Shown here piece by piece: positions 50,563-59,018 of a DNA stretch of 64,000 bases. The stretch is taken from the NCBI RefSeq assembly GCF_003012775.1, contig NZ_PXYG01000001.1:744001-808000 (forward strand), given 5' to 3'. A program made the position numbers and the translations under genes. This DNA is from Zobellella endophytica. Its GTDB lineage: Bacteria; Pseudomonadota; Gammaproteobacteria; Enterobacterales; Aeromonadaceae. How positions within the stretch are numbered: position 1 is the stretch's first letter; each line of letters begins with the position of its first letter. The notes below the pieces were generated by a model. It was not told the DNA's origin, ran no database searches, and saw only the letters and a program-made list of their open reading frames with translations.

Positions 50563-50718
50563 TCAGCGCCGCCGGTAGTGCCAGTTCCGGATCCGGCGCA
50601 AGCTGTTGCGCTTACGCCGGCGCCGATAGTGAAGCACTCTGTGGTAGGGCCGTTGGGGATAAAGCAGCTCCGGTGATTCGGGCTCCGTCTGCACCAACGG
50701 TTCGGGGGATGTGGCCAC
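50563..50718 (-). CDS. Small Arg-rich protein (putative)
   Basis: A 51-residue frame from GTG 50718, nine bases after the tsaB stop, with AGGAG seven bases upstream of the GTG. The first half is acidic and Pro-rich (SPEPLVQTEPESPELL); the second half is very basic (HYRRRRKRNSLRRIRNWHYRRR, given here in part). No family recognised. Its coding region includes an 11-bp hairpin around 50590-50620, so the sequence may also be an RNA structure at the tsaB 3' end. Confidence 0.4.
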   Translation of the reverse strand: MATSPEPLVQTEPESPELLYPQRPYHRVLHYRRRRKRNSLRRIRNWHYRRR

Positions 50719-50726
50719 CGATGCTC

Positions 50727-51413
50727 CTATTGCCGACCCGGGAGTTTCTGCCAGGTCACCTTGTCACGTAAATAGACCGGCCGCGCCTCGGCCGCCGTCA
50801 CCGTCCTGCCCGCCGCCAGCTCCCGCAAGGCGGCGGGCAACATGTCGCGGGCCTCGGGAAAGGGCACCGGCCGGCATAACTGCTCGACCCGGTCGGCTAA
50901 TTCAGGATAGGTGACAAAGCCGCTGCCGGCACCCTGCTGCCAGCGGTCGTCGCCGGGCTGCGCCAGGAAATCGGCCGGCGGCGTCACCTGCTCTTCGCCG
51001 GTCGCCAGCATGACGCCGTCTTCCAGGGCGAAACCGCCCACGTAGATTTCCCCCATGCGGGCGTCGATGGCCGCCAGCACCCGCGTGCAGCCGGTCACCC
51101 GGTGGGCGCCCTGGGCCAGGGCCTGCAGGTTGGAGATGCCCAGCAGCGGCACCCCGGCGCCGAAGGCCAGGCCCTGGGCGATGCCCAAGGTGATGCGTAC
51201 CCCGGTAAAGGAGCCCGGCCCCCGGCCGAAGGCCAGGCCGTCCAACTGGTCGAGGCCGAGGCCGCCCTCGGCCAGCAGCTCGCTCACCATCGGCAGGATC
51301 AGGTCGGTATGGCCCCGGGGGGCGACCTGGTAGCGGCAGAGCACCTCGCCGTTCTGCCAGAGCGCGGCCGAGCAGGCTTCGGTGGCGGTGTCGATGGCCA
51401 ATAGTCGGGTCAT
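50727..51413 (-). CDS. tsaB: tRNA threonylcarbamoyladenosine synthesis protein TsaB
   Basis: A 228-residue ASKHA-fold protein that partners TsaD and TsaE in making t6A at position 37 of ANN-reading tRNAs. LLAIDTATEACSAAL and AFGRGPGSFTGVRITLGIAQGLA are diagnostic. ATG 51413 is the family start; the frame is open to 51728 but that part runs through yoaA. It follows yoaA by eight bases, as in E. coli. Confidence 0.95.
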   Translation of the reverse strand: MTRLLAIDTATEACSAALWQNGEVLCRYQVAPRGHTDLILPMVSELLAEGGLGLDQLDGLAFGRGPGSFTGVRITLGIAQGLAFGAGVPLLGISNLQALAQGAHRVTGCTRVLAAIDARMGEIYVGGFALEDGVMLATGEEQVTPPADFLAQPGDDRWQQGAGSGFVTYPELADRVEQLCRPVPFPEARDMLPAALRELAAGRTVTAAEARPVYLRDKVTWQKLPGRQ

Positions 51414-51421
51414 GGGTCTTG

Positions 51422-53341
51422 TCACTCCAAGGTTGATAGAAATTCGGCCACCCTGGCCAGGCTGCGCGTGCGGGGCATGGCCGGCAGGCTGGCGATAAAG
51501 TCGGCACCGTAGGCCCGGTTGACCAGACGACCGTCGGTGATCACCAGCACCCCCCGGTCCTGCACGTCGCGGATGAGGCGCCCCACCCCCTGCTTGAGGG
51601 TGATGATGGCTTTGGGCAACTGCACCCGGGCGAAACCGTCCTCGCCCCGGCGGCGGCAATCCTCCAGCCGGGCGCTGAGCAGGGGATCGTCCGGGGCGCT
51701 GAACGGCAGCTTGTCGATCACCACGCACTGCAGGGCGTTGCCACGCACGTCGATGCCTTCCCAGAAGCTGCTGGTGGCCACCAGCACCGCCCGGCCGTCG
51801 TCACTGAACTGTTCGAGCAGGCGCACCTTGTTGTCTTCTCCCTGCACCAGCACGGTCCGGTCGAGCCGGGCCCTGAGCACCTCGGCCACCTCGTTCATCA
51901 CCTGGTAGCTGGTGCAGAGGAAGAAGCTGCCACCGGGCACCCTGCCCAGGGTGTCGACCAGGGTATTGGCCAGGATCCGCCCGCGGCCGGGGCCATTGGT
52001 TTCCGGCAGATAACGGGGCACGCACAAACGGGACTGGCGAGAGTAATCAAAAGGGCTGTCCAATTGCAAGGTGCGGCATCGGGCGAGGCCGAGATCGGCG
52101 CAAAAGTGGGCAAAACTGTCCCCCACCGCCAGGGTGGCGGAGGTGAAAATCCAGCTGACCTCGTCCTTGGCCAGCTCGGCGGCGAAGCGTTCCGCCACCG
52201 ACAACGGGGTCTTGTGCAGGGTAATGTGCAGGCGACCGGTGTCGTACCAGTAGGAATAGCCGGTTTCCTCCACCCGGGTCACCGACTCCAGCTGGGTGCG
52301 CAGGCCGATCAGCCGCTCGAAGCACTGGCTGAGCTGCTCCCCTCGCCCCAGGCAGAGTTTGAGCACCTCGTAGGTAAACTCGAGGCTTTCCTGCAGCCGG
52401 GTCAGTGCCTGGGCCACGTCAGGCCGGGCCAGCATGAGCCTGAGCTGGCCCCGGCTGCTGTCCAGCCCGAACGCCAGGCGCAGATCCTGGGTGCAGCGCT
52501 CCAGCTGATCCGCCGCCTTGCCCAGCTGCGCCATGTCCTTGGCCTCCACCTTGTAGGCCAGGCGCAGATCCCGGGCCAGCTCCATAAACTGGCGGCTGGA
52601 CTGGCTCTGGCCGAAATACTGGCCGGCGATCTCCGGCAACTGGTGGGCCTCGTCCAGGATATAGGCCTCGGCGTCGGGGATCAGCTGGCCGAAGCCGGTG
52701 TCGCGCACCGCCATGTCGGCGAAAAACAGATGGTGATTGACCACCACCACCTGGGCTTCCATCGCTTTGGCGCGGGCCTTCACCAGGTAGCAGTCCTGAT
52801 AATGGCCGCAATCGCGCCCCAGGCAGTTGTCGTTGGTGCTGGTGACCAGCGGCAGCACTTCGCTGCGCTCGGGCAGGCCGGGAATATCGCCGATATCGCC
52901 GCCGCGGGTCAGGGGCACGAAGCGCCTGACCTTCTGCAGATCCGCCAGCCCCTCGGGCGAGAGCGGCGGCACCGCGTCGTTGAGCAGGCCCAGGCGTTCC
53001 AGGCAAACGTAGTTGGCACGCCCCTTGAGCAGGGCCACCGGATGGTGGTAGTCCATGGCCTCGACCAGGGTCGGCAAATCCCGGTGGAACAGCTGCTCCT
53101 GCAGGTTGCGCGAGCCGGTGCTGAGCACCACCTTCTTGCCGGTTTTCAGCACCGGTGCCAGATAGGCAAAGGTCTTGCCGGTGCCGGTGCCGGCTTCCAC
53201 CACCAGCGGGGTCCTGTCGTCGAGCGCCTGCTCCACCGCCGCCGCCATGGCCACCTGGGCCGCGCGCGGGGTGAAGCCGTCGATGGCCCGGGCCAGGGGG
53301 CCCTGCTCGGCAAAAAGCGTTGAACTGTTCTGATCTTCCAC
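51422..53341 (-). CDS. yoaA: DinG-family ATP-dependent helicase YoaA
   Basis: A 639-residue superfamily 2 helicase of the XPD/DinG type. Walker A VEAGTGTGKTFAYL (about residue 48), four Cys that likely bind a 4Fe-4S cluster (NYVCLE, then CLGRDCGHYQDC), DEAH box, and motif VI QGVGRLIRD. YoaA works with Pol III chi in DNA repair in E. coli. Gene order yoaA-tsaB is conserved. Confidence 0.95.
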   Translation of the reverse strand: MEDQNSSTLFAEQGPLARAIDGFTPRAAQVAMAAAVEQALDDRTPLVVEAGTGTGKTFAYLAPVLKTGKKVVLSTGSRNLQEQLFHRDLPTLVEAMDYHHPVALLKGRANYVCLERLGLLNDAVPPLSPEGLADLQKVRRFVPLTRGGDIGDIPGLPERSEVLPLVTSTNDNCLGRDCGHYQDCYLVKARAKAMEAQVVVVNHHLFFADMAVRDTGFGQLIPDAEAYILDEAHQLPEIAGQYFGQSQSSRQFMELARDLRLAYKVEAKDMAQLGKAADQLERCTQDLRLAFGLDSSRGQLRLMLARPDVAQALTRLQESLEFTYEVLKLCLGRGEQLSQCFERLIGLRTQLESVTRVEETGYSYWYDTGRLHITLHKTPLSVAERFAAELAKDEVSWIFTSATLAVGDSFAHFCADLGLARCRTLQLDSPFDYSRQSRLCVPRYLPETNGPGRGRILANTLVDTLGRVPGGSFFLCTSYQVMNEVAEVLRARLDRTVLVQGEDNKVRLLEQFSDDGRAVLVATSSFWEGIDVRGNALQCVVIDKLPFSAPDDPLLSARLEDCRRRGEDGFARVQLPKAIITLKQGVGRLIRDVQDRGVLVITDGRLVNRAYGADFIASLPAMPRTRSLARVAEFLSTLE

Positions 53342-53455
53342 TGGCGAGGGGTGTCCGCTGATAAAAAACCAATGATATCAAAATAGCGCAACGACGGGCA
53401 GGTGCCGCCGCCCTGCCCCGACGCGGTCGGGAACAGCTGGCCATGGTATGCTCGG

Positions 53456-54112
53456 TCAGGCCCCGTGCCAGAGTACCGCGAAATAATGGCAACCGGTGCC
53501 GGCCATCACGAAAAGATGCCAGATCAGGTGGCCATAGCGCCAGCGGGCGTCGAGGGTAAAGAACACCACGCCGGCGGTGTAGGCCATGCCGCCGGCCACC
53601 AGCAGCGCCAGCCCGGCAGCCGGCATGCGTTCATAGAGCGGCAGGGTGGCGGCCACGATCAGCCAGCCCATGATCAGGTACAGGCCGGTGGAGATCAGTG
53701 GGCTGGTCATGCGCCGCCCCAGCTTCAGGATGATCCCGAACAGCGCCAGCCCCCAGATAATGACCAACAGGCTCCAGCCCCAGGGGCCGTCCAGTATGCC
53801 CAGGGCGAAGGGCGAATAGGTACCGGCGATCAGCACGAAAATGGCGGCGTGCTCAAACATCCGCAGCATGCGCTTGGCCCTGCCCGGCGGCAGGGCATGA
53901 TAGAGGGTCGAGGCCAGATAAAGCAGTATCATGGACATGGCGAACAGGGCGACGCCAATCGTGAACCCGATGTCACCGTGGCGAGCGGCCCGCTCCAGCA
54001 GCACCGGTGTGCCGGCCAGGGCCGCCACCAGCCCGATACCGTGGCTGATGCTGTTGGCCATCTCCTCTCCCCAGGATTGCTCCCGCCGGGGCGTCACCAC
54101 ACCGTTATTCAA
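53456..54112 (-). CDS. trhA: PAQR family membrane homeostasis protein TrhA (hemolysin III)
   Basis: A 218-residue integral membrane protein with seven hydrophobic segments. SHGIGLVAALAG, the metal-site motif STLYHALPPGRAKRMLRMFEHAAIF region and the C-terminal HLIWHLFVMAGTGCHY hold the conserved His, Asp and Ser of the PAQR/hemolysin III family. TTG 54112 was chosen since GGAGG lies upstream; ATG 54157 (overlapping nhaA by 20 bases) is the alternative. The family affects membrane energetics or lipid state; a hemolysin role is doubtful. Confidence 0.88.
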   Translation of the reverse strand: MNNGVVTPRREQSWGEEMANSISHGIGLVAALAGTPVLLERAARHGDIGFTIGVALFAMSMILLYLASTLYHALPPGRAKRMLRMFEHAAIFVLIAGTYSPFALGILDGPWGWSLLVIIWGLALFGIILKLGRRMTSPLISTGLYLIMGWLIVAATLPLYERMPAAGLALLVAGGMAYTAGVVFFTLDARWRYGHLIWHLFVMAGTGCHYFAVLWHGA

Positions 54113-54137
54113 CACACCTCCGTACCGCGCCCGGGTA

Positions 54138-55496
54138 TCAGCCGGCGTCAATGCCATCGCCGGCCAGCGGGCGCCCCCATCTCAACAGGATAACACCCGC
54201 CAGGGCGGCGACCACCGATGCCAGGAAAATGCCCAGCTTGGCGCTGTCGAGCAGACTGCCGCTGAGCGCCAGGTTGGCGATGAACAACGCCATGGTAAAG
54301 CCAATGCCGGCCAGCAGGGCCCCCCCCGTCAGCAGCCGCCAGCTCAGTTCCGGGGGGCGCAGCGCCAACCCCGAACGCACGGCCAACCAGCTGAACAACA
54401 GGATTCCCGTTGGCTTGCCGCCGACGAAGCCGGCCACAATCGCCAGGGTGACGCTGTCGCTCAGGGCCGTCAGCGAGAAGCTGACGCCGGCGTTGGCGAG
54501 GGCGAACAGCGGCATGATCACAAACCCCACCCAGGGGTGGAGCGCCATCCCCAGCCGTTCGACCGGTGACAGGCTTTCCCGCACGGCCACCTCCGCCAGT
54601 TGCAGGGTGTGTCTGTCCTTGGTGTCACCGCTGCCGTGGTCGCCGGCCGGGTGGGCTACCACCCGGTTCAATATCGCATACAACCGTTCGTCTCCGACCC
54701 AGCGCCGGGCCGGGGTCAACAGGCCGAGGACTACCCCGGTGATGGTCGGGTGGATACCGGATGCATCCACGGCCAGCCAGATACCGCCGCCGACCAGGAA
54801 ATAGCCCGACAGATGGCGCACCCCTCCCAGCGCCATGACGCGCACCAGGACCAACCCCAGTCCCCCCAGGGCCAGCATGGTCCCGTCGAGGCCCTGGCTG
54901 TAGCCGATGGCGACCACCAGGATGGCACCGATGTCATCCACTATCGCCAGTGCCAACATAAAGATGCGCAGGCTCTGGGGTATACGCGGCCCCAGCAGCG
55001 CCAGGCAACCAATCACGAAGGCGGTGTCGGTTGCCATGACGATACCCCAGCCCGACTGCCCCGGTTGCCCCGCCTGCAACGCGAGATAGAACACGGCCGG
55101 CACCAGCATGCCACCGACGGCGCCGGCAATCGACAGGGCGGCCATGCGCGGGCTGCGCAGCTCTCCCAGCACCAGCTCCCGCTTGAGCTCCAGCGCGACC
55201 GTGAAAAAAAACAGGGTCATCAGCGCATCGTTGATCCAATCGCGCAACGAGCGGGAAAACTCCAGCGAGCCGACACCGAGGCCGACTCGGGTTTCCCAGA
55301 GATCCAGAAACCACGGTGCCCAGGGGGAGTTCGACAACACCAGCGCCACCAGGGTGGCGAGCAACAGCGCACCGCCCCCGGCCGCTTCGATCCGCAGGAA
55401 GCGGGCAAAAGGCTGCCGCCAGCGATCGAAAACGGCGGCCGGCAGTCGCGTGCTCTCTTCGCCGGCCGGGCGCTTCCTGTTCACGGGCAATTTCAT
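54138..55496 (-). CDS. nhaA: Na+/H+ antiporter NhaA
   Basis: A 452-residue antiporter, longer than E. coli NhaA (388) owing to a loop around HPAGDHGSGDTKDRHTLQLAEV. Twelve membrane segments; the ion-binding Asp pair is in LAIVDDIGAILVVAIGYS, and MATDTAFVIG and GFTMALFIANLA are typical. ATG 55496 with AGGA upstream; the longer frame to 55667 has no family support. Expels sodium at alkaline pH, in line with a marine lifestyle. Confidence 0.94.
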   Translation of the reverse strand: MKLPVNRKRPAGEESTRLPAAVFDRWRQPFARFLRIEAAGGGALLLATLVALVLSNSPWAPWFLDLWETRVGLGVGSLEFSRSLRDWINDALMTLFFFTVALELKRELVLGELRSPRMAALSIAGAVGGMLVPAVFYLALQAGQPGQSGWGIVMATDTAFVIGCLALLGPRIPQSLRIFMLALAIVDDIGAILVVAIGYSQGLDGTMLALGGLGLVLVRVMALGGVRHLSGYFLVGGGIWLAVDASGIHPTITGVVLGLLTPARRWVGDERLYAILNRVVAHPAGDHGSGDTKDRHTLQLAEVAVRESLSPVERLGMALHPWVGFVIMPLFALANAGVSFSLTALSDSVTLAIVAGFVGGKPTGILLFSWLAVRSGLALRPPELSWRLLTGGALLAGIGFTMALFIANLALSGSLLDSAKLGIFLASVVAALAGVILLRWGRPLAGDGIDAG

Positions 55497-55748
55497 GATA
55501 TTTATCCTGAATGAACGACGTTCGTCCCGGCCCTGCCACAACCAATGCCTGGCGTGGGCTGAACCCCAGCCGACTGCCACCAGCTTACGCCGCCCGGGCC
55601 GTCTGTTCTGTACGACAGCACACGCAAGCCGGCCATCGCCGCCGGGAGCCTTATCGACAGGCCTCAATTTACCCCGTCGGCGGGCGAAACTGCACTATCA
55701 TCTATTTGAACGAATGATCAGTAGGCTGTCGATCTCATGGAGGCTGAG

Positions 55749-56471
55749 ATGTCCAACCTGCCCACCCCCGCACAGAATCACCTGCTGGCCGCCTTGCCGC
55801 CCGAGGTGAAGCAGCGCCTGTTTCCCTTGCTCGAACTGGTGTCGCTGCCATTGGGAAAGGTGTTGTATGAATCCGGAGGTCAGTTGCGTTACGTCTATTT
55901 TCCCATCGATGCCATCGTTTCGCTGCTCTATGTGATGCAGGACGGCGCCTCGGCGGAGATCTCGGTGGTCGGCAACGAGGGGATCATCGGTATCGCCGTG
56001 TTCATGGGGGGCGAAAGCACCCCCAGCCGGGCGATAGTGCAAAGCGCCGGCCACGCCTACCGGCTGCCCAGCGCGCGACTCAAGGAAGAGTTCAATCGCG
56101 ATGCGACCATGCGGTTGCTGATGCTGCGCTACACCCAGGCGCTGATCACCCAGATGGCCCAGACGGCGGTGTGCAATCGCCATCATTCGGTCGACCAGCA
56201 ACTGTGCCGCTGGCTGCTGCTGTCCCTGGACCGGTTGCCGGACAACCGCCTGACCATGACCCAGGAGCTGATAGCCAACATGCTCGGGGTACGCCGGGAA
56301 GGGGTCACCCTCGCCGCCGGCAAGCTGCAGCAGCTTGGCGTCATCCAGTACCAGCGAGGTCACATCACGGTGCTGGATCGCGCCAAGCTGGAACGGCTCA
56401 GTTGCGAATGCTACGCCGTGGTCAAGAAGGAAACCGACCGGCTGCTGGCCATGTCGCCGGGCAGCGCATAA
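55749..56471 (+). CDS. Crp/Fnr family transcription regulator
   Basis: A 240-residue regulator with an N-terminal cyclic-nucleotide-binding-like fold (residues 15-130: YFPIDAIVSLLYVMQDGASAEISVVGNEGIIGI) and a C-terminal helix-turn-helix (TMTQELIANMLGVRREGVTLAAGKLQQLG). No FNR-type Cys cluster. The VGNEG..GI pattern marks the subgroup whose ligand is unknown. ATG 55749 is better than 55737 since GGAGG precedes it. It stands at the edge of the envelope/stress cluster and may bind the TGTACG-N4-CGCACG sites there (inference). Confidence 0.9.
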   Translation: MSNLPTPAQNHLLAALPPEVKQRLFPLLELVSLPLGKVLYESGGQLRYVYFPIDAIVSLLYVMQDGASAEISVVGNEGIIGIAVFMGGESTPSRAIVQSAGHAYRLPSARLKEEFNRDATMRLLMLRYTQALITQMAQTAVCNRHHSVDQQLCRWLLLSLDRLPDNRLTMTQELIANMLGVRREGVTLAAGKLQQLGVIQYQRGHITVLDRAKLERLSCECYAVVKKETDRLLAMSPGSA

Positions 56472-56509
56472 AAAAACCGTCGTGCCCCCGAACCGGATCA
56501 CACGACGGT
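56469..56509 (-). terminator. Terminator after the BON gene
   Basis: Minus strand: ACCGTCGTG / CACGACGGT stem with a 16-base loop, then TTTTTTTAT. It overlaps the stop codon of the Crp-type gene. Confidence 0.7.
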
Positions 56510-56546
56510 ACCCTCACTCCCCTACCAGGGGGTTAAAAACAAGGGG

Positions 56547-57398
56547 TTAAAAAGTAAGCTCCCTGGCCTCGATGCTCTTGACCCCACGTATATTCTGGGC
56601 GTGCTCGATGGCCAGCGCCCGTTCCACGCCACTGCGGACCTTGCCACTGAGATTGACGATGCCATCTTCCGTGGTGACCGAAATATCGGAGCCACTCACA
56701 TTGCTGGAGTACATGTAGGTCGCCTTCACCTTCATGGTGATCCAGTTATCGCTCATCCCACTGTTATCGCTTTTTCCCGCTTCCTCTGGCTTGCTTTCCG
56801 GCTCGTTTTTGGTGATGTCCGGGTCCACTCGCAGTTGATTGTCTACGCCCATCACGCCGCGTGTACTCGCGGCCTGCCGGCCGGCAAATTCCCTGGCTTC
56901 ATCACTGCCGGCGGTTCCCTTCAGCGTGACCCTGCCTCTTTCGGTTGTCACTTCCGTCGCCAGACCATCGGCATGCTTGCTCCACAACAGCTTCGACTTA
57001 ACCGCCGCGGTAATGGAGACATCATCCACCAGTTCGCCATAGCCGCGGGCGCCCATCGGTACCGGCGGCACATAATCCGCCTTCACCTTAATATTGTTAT
57101 TGACGGCAGTGATCCCCTCTGCCCCCAGGGCAATTTCCTCTGCCAGCTCTTTATTGACCGACTCGTCCACCATACCGGTGAGCGTGGCCTCGCCGTCTTG
57201 CACCGCCACCTGCAGATCGTTGGCCCGTAAGTAGGGGCTCAGGGTGTAGGTAGTCCAAATCTGGGTTTCCAGCCTGATATCCGTCATTTCATCGGGCCTC
57301 GATTGTGCGTTGAGCGATGCGCTGAAGGCGGCGAGCAGCACCACGCCCAGCGTCATCATTAATTTCAACTGTTGGTACTGTATATGGATGCTATACAT
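56547..57398 (-). CDS. Triple BON-domain periplasmic protein
   Basis: A 283-residue exported protein: signal peptide to about SLNAQS, then three BON repeats (about residues 40-107, 125-190 and 215-283; each has a VxxxxGxVxLxG-type core such as DGEATLTGMVD, RGRVTLKGTAG and DGIVNLSGKVR). An acidic linker (PESKPEEAGKSDNSG) precedes the third. OsmY-like BON proteins bind phospholipids and protect the envelope under osmotic or other stress. GGAGAAAAGCC precedes ATG 57398. Confidence 0.88.
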   Translation of the reverse strand: MYSIHIQYQQLKLMMTLGVVLLAAFSASLNAQSRPDEMTDIRLETQIWTTYTLSPYLRANDLQVAVQDGEATLTGMVDESVNKELAEEIALGAEGITAVNNNIKVKADYVPPVPMGARGYGELVDDVSITAAVKSKLLWSKHADGLATEVTTERGRVTLKGTAGSDEAREFAGRQAASTRGVMGVDNQLRVDPDITKNEPESKPEEAGKSDNSGMSDNWITMKVKATYMYSSNVSGSDISVTTEDGIVNLSGKVRSGVERALAIEHAQNIRGVKSIEARELTF

Positions 57399-57563
57399 GG
57401 CTTTTCTCCGGGAAGAACCGAAACGGGAGCCTACAGAGCCGGTCACACCGCCGTAGCGCCATGACCGGGGTTAGCGGCAACGATAAGCAGTCATCGGGCG
57501 TTGTCATCCGGTCCGTCCATGGACCGGTACCGCCCTAAGACCTCGAGCCCCTTTCATCGGCCT

Positions 57564-57734
57564 CTATTTCTTGGCTTCGGGACGATGCGGTTGCTGGGGC
57601 TCTTGTTGCTGGCCCTGCGCTTTACGGGGCTCTTGTTGTTCTTCGCCCAGCTTGCGCTGTTGCTGGGGATCCTGCGGAGCCGTTTTTTTACCGGGCTGTT
57701 CGGGTTGGTTCGGTTTACGTGGTGACTTGTCCAT
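57564..57734 (-). CDS. Small Pro/Gln/Lys-rich protein
   Basis: A 56-residue hydrophilic, probably disordered peptide (starts MDKSPRKPNQPEQPGKK, ends RPEAKK) with several QQQ and EPQQP units. GAGG lies seven bases before the ATG, and a TGTACG-type site (57814-57829) is 79 bp upstream. No family recognised. Low-complexity composition could mimic a stress-protective (hydrophilin-like) protein, which would fit its neighbours. Confidence 0.55.
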   Translation of the reverse strand: MDKSPRKPNQPEQPGKKTAPQDPQQQRKLGEEQQEPRKAQGQQQEPQQPHRPEAKK

Positions 57735-58080
57735 AATAACCTCGGGATGTTCGCCATCCGCGGTATTGCGAGCTGGCTACAGGCTAACAATGGCAGGGAA
57801 TCGGTGTGACGTCGGTACGCTGGCGCACCTAGCAGGAAATGATGCTCGATCATAGAGTGAATGGCTGTCCCTTGGTGACAAGATGTTGTTGACTGTTGAC
57901 AAGGTGTAGAACATTGGCCAAAGGGCACGACTCCGCTACACGACCGAGAAATGCCAGGGGACGTGTTTGCAGCGTGTAGAAATGAGGCGGCCATAAAGAT
58001 AAATGGTCGGCGGGACGAAGGCAGAGAGCATGCCCCCTCAAGGTCTCGGCTCAGGGGGCGTAGTTAAATGTTCTCCCCCC
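57735..58080. other. Intergenic region with no clear gene
   Basis: About 346 bp. It contains the GGTACG-CTGG-CGCACC site and a GCCCCCT / AGGGGGC inverted repeat near 58032-58060 without a T-run. No ORF with a ribosome binding site was found. Confidence 0.6.
57814..57829. promoter_or_regulatory. Shared palindromic site C (GGTACG-CTGG-CGCACC)
   Basis: Matches 10 of 12 half-site positions of the TGTACG-N4-CGCACG pattern. It ends 79 bp upstream of the 57564-57734 gene. Confidence 0.45.
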
Positions 58081-58269
58081 TCAGCCGACACGTATGCCGC
58101 TCAGAGCACCCAGGACGCCAAACGCCTGCAATAGCCAGATGACCACGGCAATAACGACAACGACATTCAGGATATTCTTGATCTTGCGGTCCATGGGGAT
58201 GTAGGTATTGACCAGCCAGAGCAGGACACCGACCACGATCAGGACGATAACCAGGTTAATAAGTGGCAT
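58081..58269 (-). CDS. Thivi_2564 family membrane protein
   Basis: A 62-residue protein with two membrane segments (INLVIVLIVVGVLLWLVNTY and ILNVVVVIAVVIWLLQAFGV) joined by IPMDRKIKN, the typical pattern of this small family. Function unknown; common in gammaproteobacterial stress-gene clusters. It follows the SYLF gene by 80 bases in the same direction and may share its transcript. GGAGAAT precedes the ATG. Confidence 0.87.
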   Translation of the reverse strand: MPLINLVIVLIVVGVLLWLVNTYIPMDRKIKNILNVVVVIAVVIWLLQAFGVLGALSGIRVG

Positions 58270-58349
58270 GGGGATTCTCCTGTGAGACTATTCCGGCGCA
58301 GCCTGTTGGTTGACACGGGACGGACAGGGCCGCCTCCGCCCCGGCCAGT

Positions 58350-58910
58350 CTACCGATTGATACGGGAAATCTTGGTGCCTTCTATGCTGAGTCCCGCCAT
58401 CAGCCCCTGCTGGCTGAAAATAAACGCATAGGCATCATGTTGCAGCGACGAGGTCGACAGGTTCTTGGCGATCCCTTCGTCCACCACCACCACGGTAGGG
58501 CCGACGCCCAGCTCCCAGCCCTGGGTGTCTTCAACATAACGCACGGCCTCATCGGTCATCAGAAACACCGCATAGCCATAGGACTGGGCGCCAATCTGCA
58601 GCCCCCAGGATCCCGAGACCGAGTTGTAGTAATCAACAGTGGTCGCGCCTTTTATCAGCACGCCCTCACCATAGCTGCCGCCGAACACCAGCCCCGCCTT
58701 CACCATGTTCGGGAATACCAGTACCCCCTTGGCCGTGCGCGAAAGACTCTCGGCGATGGGCTCGGTTCGATACAGGGTCTGCAGCGCCTGACGGGAATCC
58801 CGGTCCAAGTCCTCGGCCGTGGCCGCGACGGCCAGACCGTTCGTCCCCGGCAGGACGAAGAAAGCCGCCGCCAGGATGAGCGCGAACACATTGCGTTGTA
58901 AGCTGTACAT
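58350..58910 (-). CDS. SYLF (YSC84-like) domain lipid-binding protein
   Basis: A 186-residue exported protein: signal peptide to about AVAATA, then the SYLF domain with SRTAKGVLVFPNMVKAGLVFGGSYGEGVL and WGLQIGAQSYGYAVFLMTDEA. The family binds phosphoinositides or other lipids in eukaryotes; bacterial members are periplasmic with unknown roles. The palindromic site D lies 80 bp upstream of its start. Length is normal. Confidence 0.9.
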   Translation of the reverse strand: MYSLQRNVFALILAAAFFVLPGTNGLAVAATAEDLDRDSRQALQTLYRTEPIAESLSRTAKGVLVFPNMVKAGLVFGGSYGEGVLIKGATTVDYYNSVSGSWGLQIGAQSYGYAVFLMTDEAVRYVEDTQGWELGVGPTVVVVDEGIAKNLSTSSLQHDAYAFIFSQQGLMAGLSIEGTKISRINR

Positions 58911-58990
58911 ATCACTGCTCCTTCAAGTCAGGTATTTCCAAACGGGAAACAACTTATCTGTTATTGATACACCGCACCGGCGAGCCATTC

Positions 58991-59006
58991 CGTGCGTTAC
59001 CATACA
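58991..59006. promoter_or_regulatory. Shared palindromic site D (TGTATG-GTAA-CGCACG, minus strand)
   Basis: 11 of 12 half-site matches to TGTACG-N4-CGCACG, 80 bp upstream of the SYLF gene. Confidence 0.5.
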
Positions 59007-59018
59007 TAAGTATCGTCA

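Noticed and set aside
58032..58060. GCCCCCT/AGGGGGC inverted repeat
   Set aside because: No T-run on either strand and a long loop; not a convincing terminator.
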